48,410 nucleotides of DNA, taken from Methanomicrobiales archaeon HGW-Methanomicrobiales-2. GTDB taxonomy: Archaea > Halobacteriota > Methanomicrobia > Methanomicrobiales > Methanoculleaceae. The notes beneath the pieces are model-generated. The model made no database searches. It was not told the origin of the DNA and saw nothing but the letters and a program-made list of their open reading frames with translations. Shown here piece after piece: positions 46,711 through 48,410 of this stretch. Made by a program: the position numbers and the translations under genes. Each line of letters begins with the position of its first letter. Positions within the stretch are counted from its first letter, which is position 1. The DNA is taken from contig PGYL01000013.1 of NCBI GenBank assembly GCA_002839645.1, positions 1 to 48,410 on the forward strand. The letters are read 5' to 3'.

Positions 46711-47120
46711 GCGGTCATATCGTATGATACCTCGCCCGTGTCCCCGTTCACCGTCACGCAGGTGCCGGGGGCGAGGCGGGAGAACTCCGGCGGGAGGCGG
46801 TCGACCATGGGGATCCCCGCGATGATCGCCCCGACCGCGATGATTGGTTCGGCCTCCGTGTTGATGATCGCCGCAGGGGCCAGGCTGTTCTGCTTTAACG
46901 CGTAGATGACATAGGACCCGACTGTCGACCCTTTCCCGTACGGGAAGGCCAGCACGCGTCCGGCGATAGATTGCCCCTCAAGTGGGTGTCCGCGCTCGAC
47001 GACGATACCGGTCTCCGGGTCGACACCGGAGAGGAACGATAGGGGTTCGGACGAAACGAGGAGCTCTCCGTTTGCGATACCCCTGGATATGCTTCTGCCT
47101 TGTAGGATCACTGCCACCAC
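46707..47120 (-). CDS. Phosphomevalonate dehydratase small subunit (DUF126, aconitase X swivel domain)
   Basis: A DUF126 protein of about 137 residues. Typical features are [31 protein letters not shown] and [18 protein letters not shown], and [21 protein letters not shown]. The small subunit pairs with a DUF521 subunit to dehydrate (R)-5-phosphomevalonate in the archaeal modified mevalonate pathway, making isoprenoid lipid precursors; the large subunit is not in this window. I place the start at GTG 47120 because a TATATAG box lies about 25 bases upstream, fitting a leaderless transcript; TTG 47144 is the longest option. Confidence 0.87.
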   Translation of the reverse strand: MVAVILQGRSISRGIANGELLVSSEPLSFLSGVDPETGIVVERGHPLEGQSIAGRVLAFPYGKGSTVGSYVIYALKQNSLAPAAIINTEAEPIIAVGAIIAGIPMVDRLPPEFSRLAPGTCVTVNGDTGEVSYDMTA

Positions 47121-47146
47121 ACTATAATGTGGTTGGAGATCCAACT
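47116..47146. promoter_or_regulatory. Divergent promoter with two interlocking palindromes
   Basis: ACCACA...TGTGGT (47116-47133, 6-base spacer CTATAA) and GTTGGA-GA-TCCAAC (47132-47145) overlap by two bases. The spacer of the first is the likely TATA box of the PAN gene, 22-27 bases before its ATG (leaderless). The second lies over the TATA box and start region used by the DUF126 gene. One regulator could therefore control both directions. Confidence 0.55.
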
Positions 47147-47148
47147 AT

Positions 47149-48321
47149 ATGAGTGACATGGACGAAACCATTGGCAGCACTCCTGGCAGCGAGCACGACA
47201 TGCTCACCCTCCAGATTCAGGATCTGAAGGCGCAGATCCTGGATTACAAACTTAAAAACGAGTTGCTGGAAAAGGAGCTCCTGCAACTCCGGAAAGAAAA
47301 CAGTCAGCTCAAAAGGGTGCCGCTGTTTGTTGCCGCTGTGGTCGATGTACTTGAGAACGGCGAAGTGTATCTCCGGCAGCAGGGCAACAACCAGGAATAC
47401 GTCACCGCGGTCAACGAGAAACTCCACCGCACCCTCAAGCCCGGGATGAAGGTGGCGGTGAACAATACGCTCTCTATCGTCAAGACGATCGGCAACATCT
47501 TCGATTCGAGAGTCAGGGTCATGGAACTCGACGAACAGCCGAACGTGACGTTCGAGCAGGTCGGCGGTCTGAAAGAAGAGATCGAGGAGGTCCGGGAAGC
47601 CGTCGAGTATCCGCTCACGAAACCCGAGATCTACGAGCGCATAGGGGTGGAGCCCCCGAAAGGCATCCTTCTCTACGGCCCGCCCGGCACGGGAAAGACC
47701 CTGATCGCAAAGGCGGTTGCCCGCCAGTCGAAGGCCCGGTTCATCAGGATGTCCGGGAGCGAACTCGTCCACAAGTACATCGGGGAGGGGGCGCAGCTCG
47801 TGCGGGAACTCTTCATCCTCGCCCGGGAGCGCGCTCCGGCGATTGTCTTCATCGACGAGATCGATGCGATCGGGAGCATGCGCACCAACGACGGGACCTC
47901 CGGCAGCGCCGAGGTCCAGCGGACGCTGATGCAGCTCCTGGCGGAGATGGACGGCTTCGGGAACCGCGGCAACGTCCGGATCATGGCGGCGACGAACCGG
48001 ATCGATATGCTGGACCCGGCCCTTCTGCGCCCCGGCCGGTTCGACCGGATCATCGCGGTCCCGCTCCCCGACGCCGGAGCACGCCTCGAGATCATGAAGA
48101 TCCACACCGCGAAGATGAGTCTTGCCGCGAACGTGGACCTCCCCGGGATTGCAGAGCTCGCCGGGAACACTACCGGTGCGGAACTGCAGGCGGTCTGCCG
48201 CGAGGCCGGCATGATGGCGATCCGGCGGGACGCCGATACCGTCGGCCAGGAAGACTTCCTCGCAGCGATCAAGAAGGTGAAGCGCGAGGCGGCGCCCCCC
48301 GATAGCCGCATGTATCCCTGA
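47149..48321 (+). CDS. pan: Proteasome-activating nucleotidase
   Basis: A 390-residue AAA ATPase. The N-terminal coiled coil (about residues 18-60, IQDLKAQILDYKLKNELLEK) and OB domain (about 60-125) precede the AAA module: Walker A GPPGTGKT (residues about 172-179), pore loop YIGEGAQ, Walker B VFIDEIDAIG, sensor AATNR, Arg-finger region LRPGRFDR. The C-terminus SRMYP is an HbYX motif (Met-Tyr-Pro) that docks into the 20S core and opens its gate. PAN unfolds proteins for degradation. The TATA-like CTATAA about 25 bases upstream predicts a leaderless transcript. Confidence 0.97.
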   Translation: MSDMDETIGSTPGSEHDMLTLQIQDLKAQILDYKLKNELLEKELLQLRKENSQLKRVPLFVAAVVDVLENGEVYLRQQGNNQEYVTAVNEKLHRTLKPGMKVAVNNTLSIVKTIGNIFDSRVRVMELDEQPNVTFEQVGGLKEEIEEVREAVEYPLTKPEIYERIGVEPPKGILLYGPPGTGKTLIAKAVARQSKARFIRMSGSELVHKYIGEGAQLVRELFILARERAPAIVFIDEIDAIGSMRTNDGTSGSAEVQRTLMQLLAEMDGFGNRGNVRIMAATNRIDMLDPALLRPGRFDRIIAVPLPDAGARLEIMKIHTAKMSLAANVDLPGIAELAGNTTGAELQAVCREAGMMAIRRDADTVGQEDFLAAIKKVKREAAPPDSRMYP

Positions 48322-48334
48322 GGGGGATTCCCCC
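48322..48334 (+). terminator. Short GC hairpin just after pan
   Basis: GGGGG-ATT-CCCCC follows the stop codon directly and is trailed by further C-runs and CTTTTG. It may help end the pan transcript, but archaeal termination relies mainly on T-runs, and only a four-base T-run is present. Confidence 0.3.
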
Positions 48335-48375
48335 ATCCCCCCGCCAATCTTTTGTCCGCAACCTGCCACCAGGGT

Positions 48376-48410
48376 ATGAAAGAAGGCATTCCGAAACCCC
48401 GTTGCCGAGG
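48376..48410 (+). CDS. Possible start of a further gene, cut by the window end
   Basis: ATG at 48376 opens a frame reading MKEGIPKPRCR up to the window edge, with CAGGG directly upstream. The length is too short to identify a family or to be sure that it is coding. Confidence 0.25.
   Translation, partial: MKEGIPKPRCR

Noticed and set aside
47122-48369. Minus-strand 415-codon open frame opposite pan
   Set aside because: PAN is unmistakable on the plus strand, and the antisense frame is composed mainly of Asp, Leu and Arg as expected from inverted GC-rich codons.

Overview
The window comes from a GC-rich methanogenic archaeon, most likely a Methanomicrobiales member such as Methanoculleus. 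This is inferred from a form III RuBisCO, a proteasome-activating nucleotidase ending in an HbYX motif, a YcaO/TfuA pair of the McrA-thioamidation type, two proteins with PGF-CTERM tails, a DUF2206 membrane protein, a DUF5591 (archaeosine-synthase-like) protein, and GGAGG-type ribosome binding sites mixed with probably leaderless starts. No rRNA, tRNA or CRISPR array was recognised.

Region 1 (1-9.8 kb) is a surface-glycan island. It starts inside an IS5-family element whose transposase is split over two frames at a textbook A_AAA_AAG slippery site. A minus-strand block follows: DPM1-like GT2, a second GT2, a GT4, a chimeric GT4 whose first 70 residues copy the head of the neighbouring DUF2206 protein, the DUF2206 protein, and a Wzx-type flippase. 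The distal genes are much more AT-rich than the rest of the window, which points to transfer. The block is preceded by 1.2 kb of hairpin-rich non-coding DNA (9.8-10.9 kb) that may carry its promoter and a long structured leader.

Region 2 (10.9-22 kb) is envelope and signalling: a small secreted PGF-CTERM protein, a tiny membrane protein, a lipobox plus PGF-CTERM protein, an ABC ATPase/permease/NEW3-type surface protein operon, a large receiver-PAS-GAF histidine kinase, a PIN-like protein and a FemAB-like acyltransferase.

Region 3 (22.1-25.5 kb) is a tight five-gene operon: E1-like adenylyltransferase, MoaD-like carrier ending in GG, MoaE, YcaO and TfuA. It combines sulfur-carrier chemistry with peptide thioamidation.

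Region 4 (26-40.3 kb) holds an alpha/beta hydrolase, form III RuBisCO, a DUF5591 protein, a rubrerythrin-like protein, an overlapping uvrA-uvrC-uvrB operon, a PspC protein, RecQ, an N-formylglutamate amidohydrolase-like protein and a peroxiredoxin. DNA repair and oxidative-stress functions dominate.

Region 5 (40.4-48.4 kb) holds a CNNM/CorC-type membrane protein, a 30-repeat TPR protein overlapping an FKBP lipoprotein, a tandem rubredoxin, a membrane-anchored J-domain protein, the phosphomevalonate dehydratase small subunit (DUF126), and divergently the PAN ATPase.

The most unusual non-coding signal is a GC-rich two-module palindromic element (A and B, about 190 bp). It is present at 20.6, 28.5 and 37.0 kb, each time between convergent genes, and one hairpin tip shows a compensatory base change between copies.
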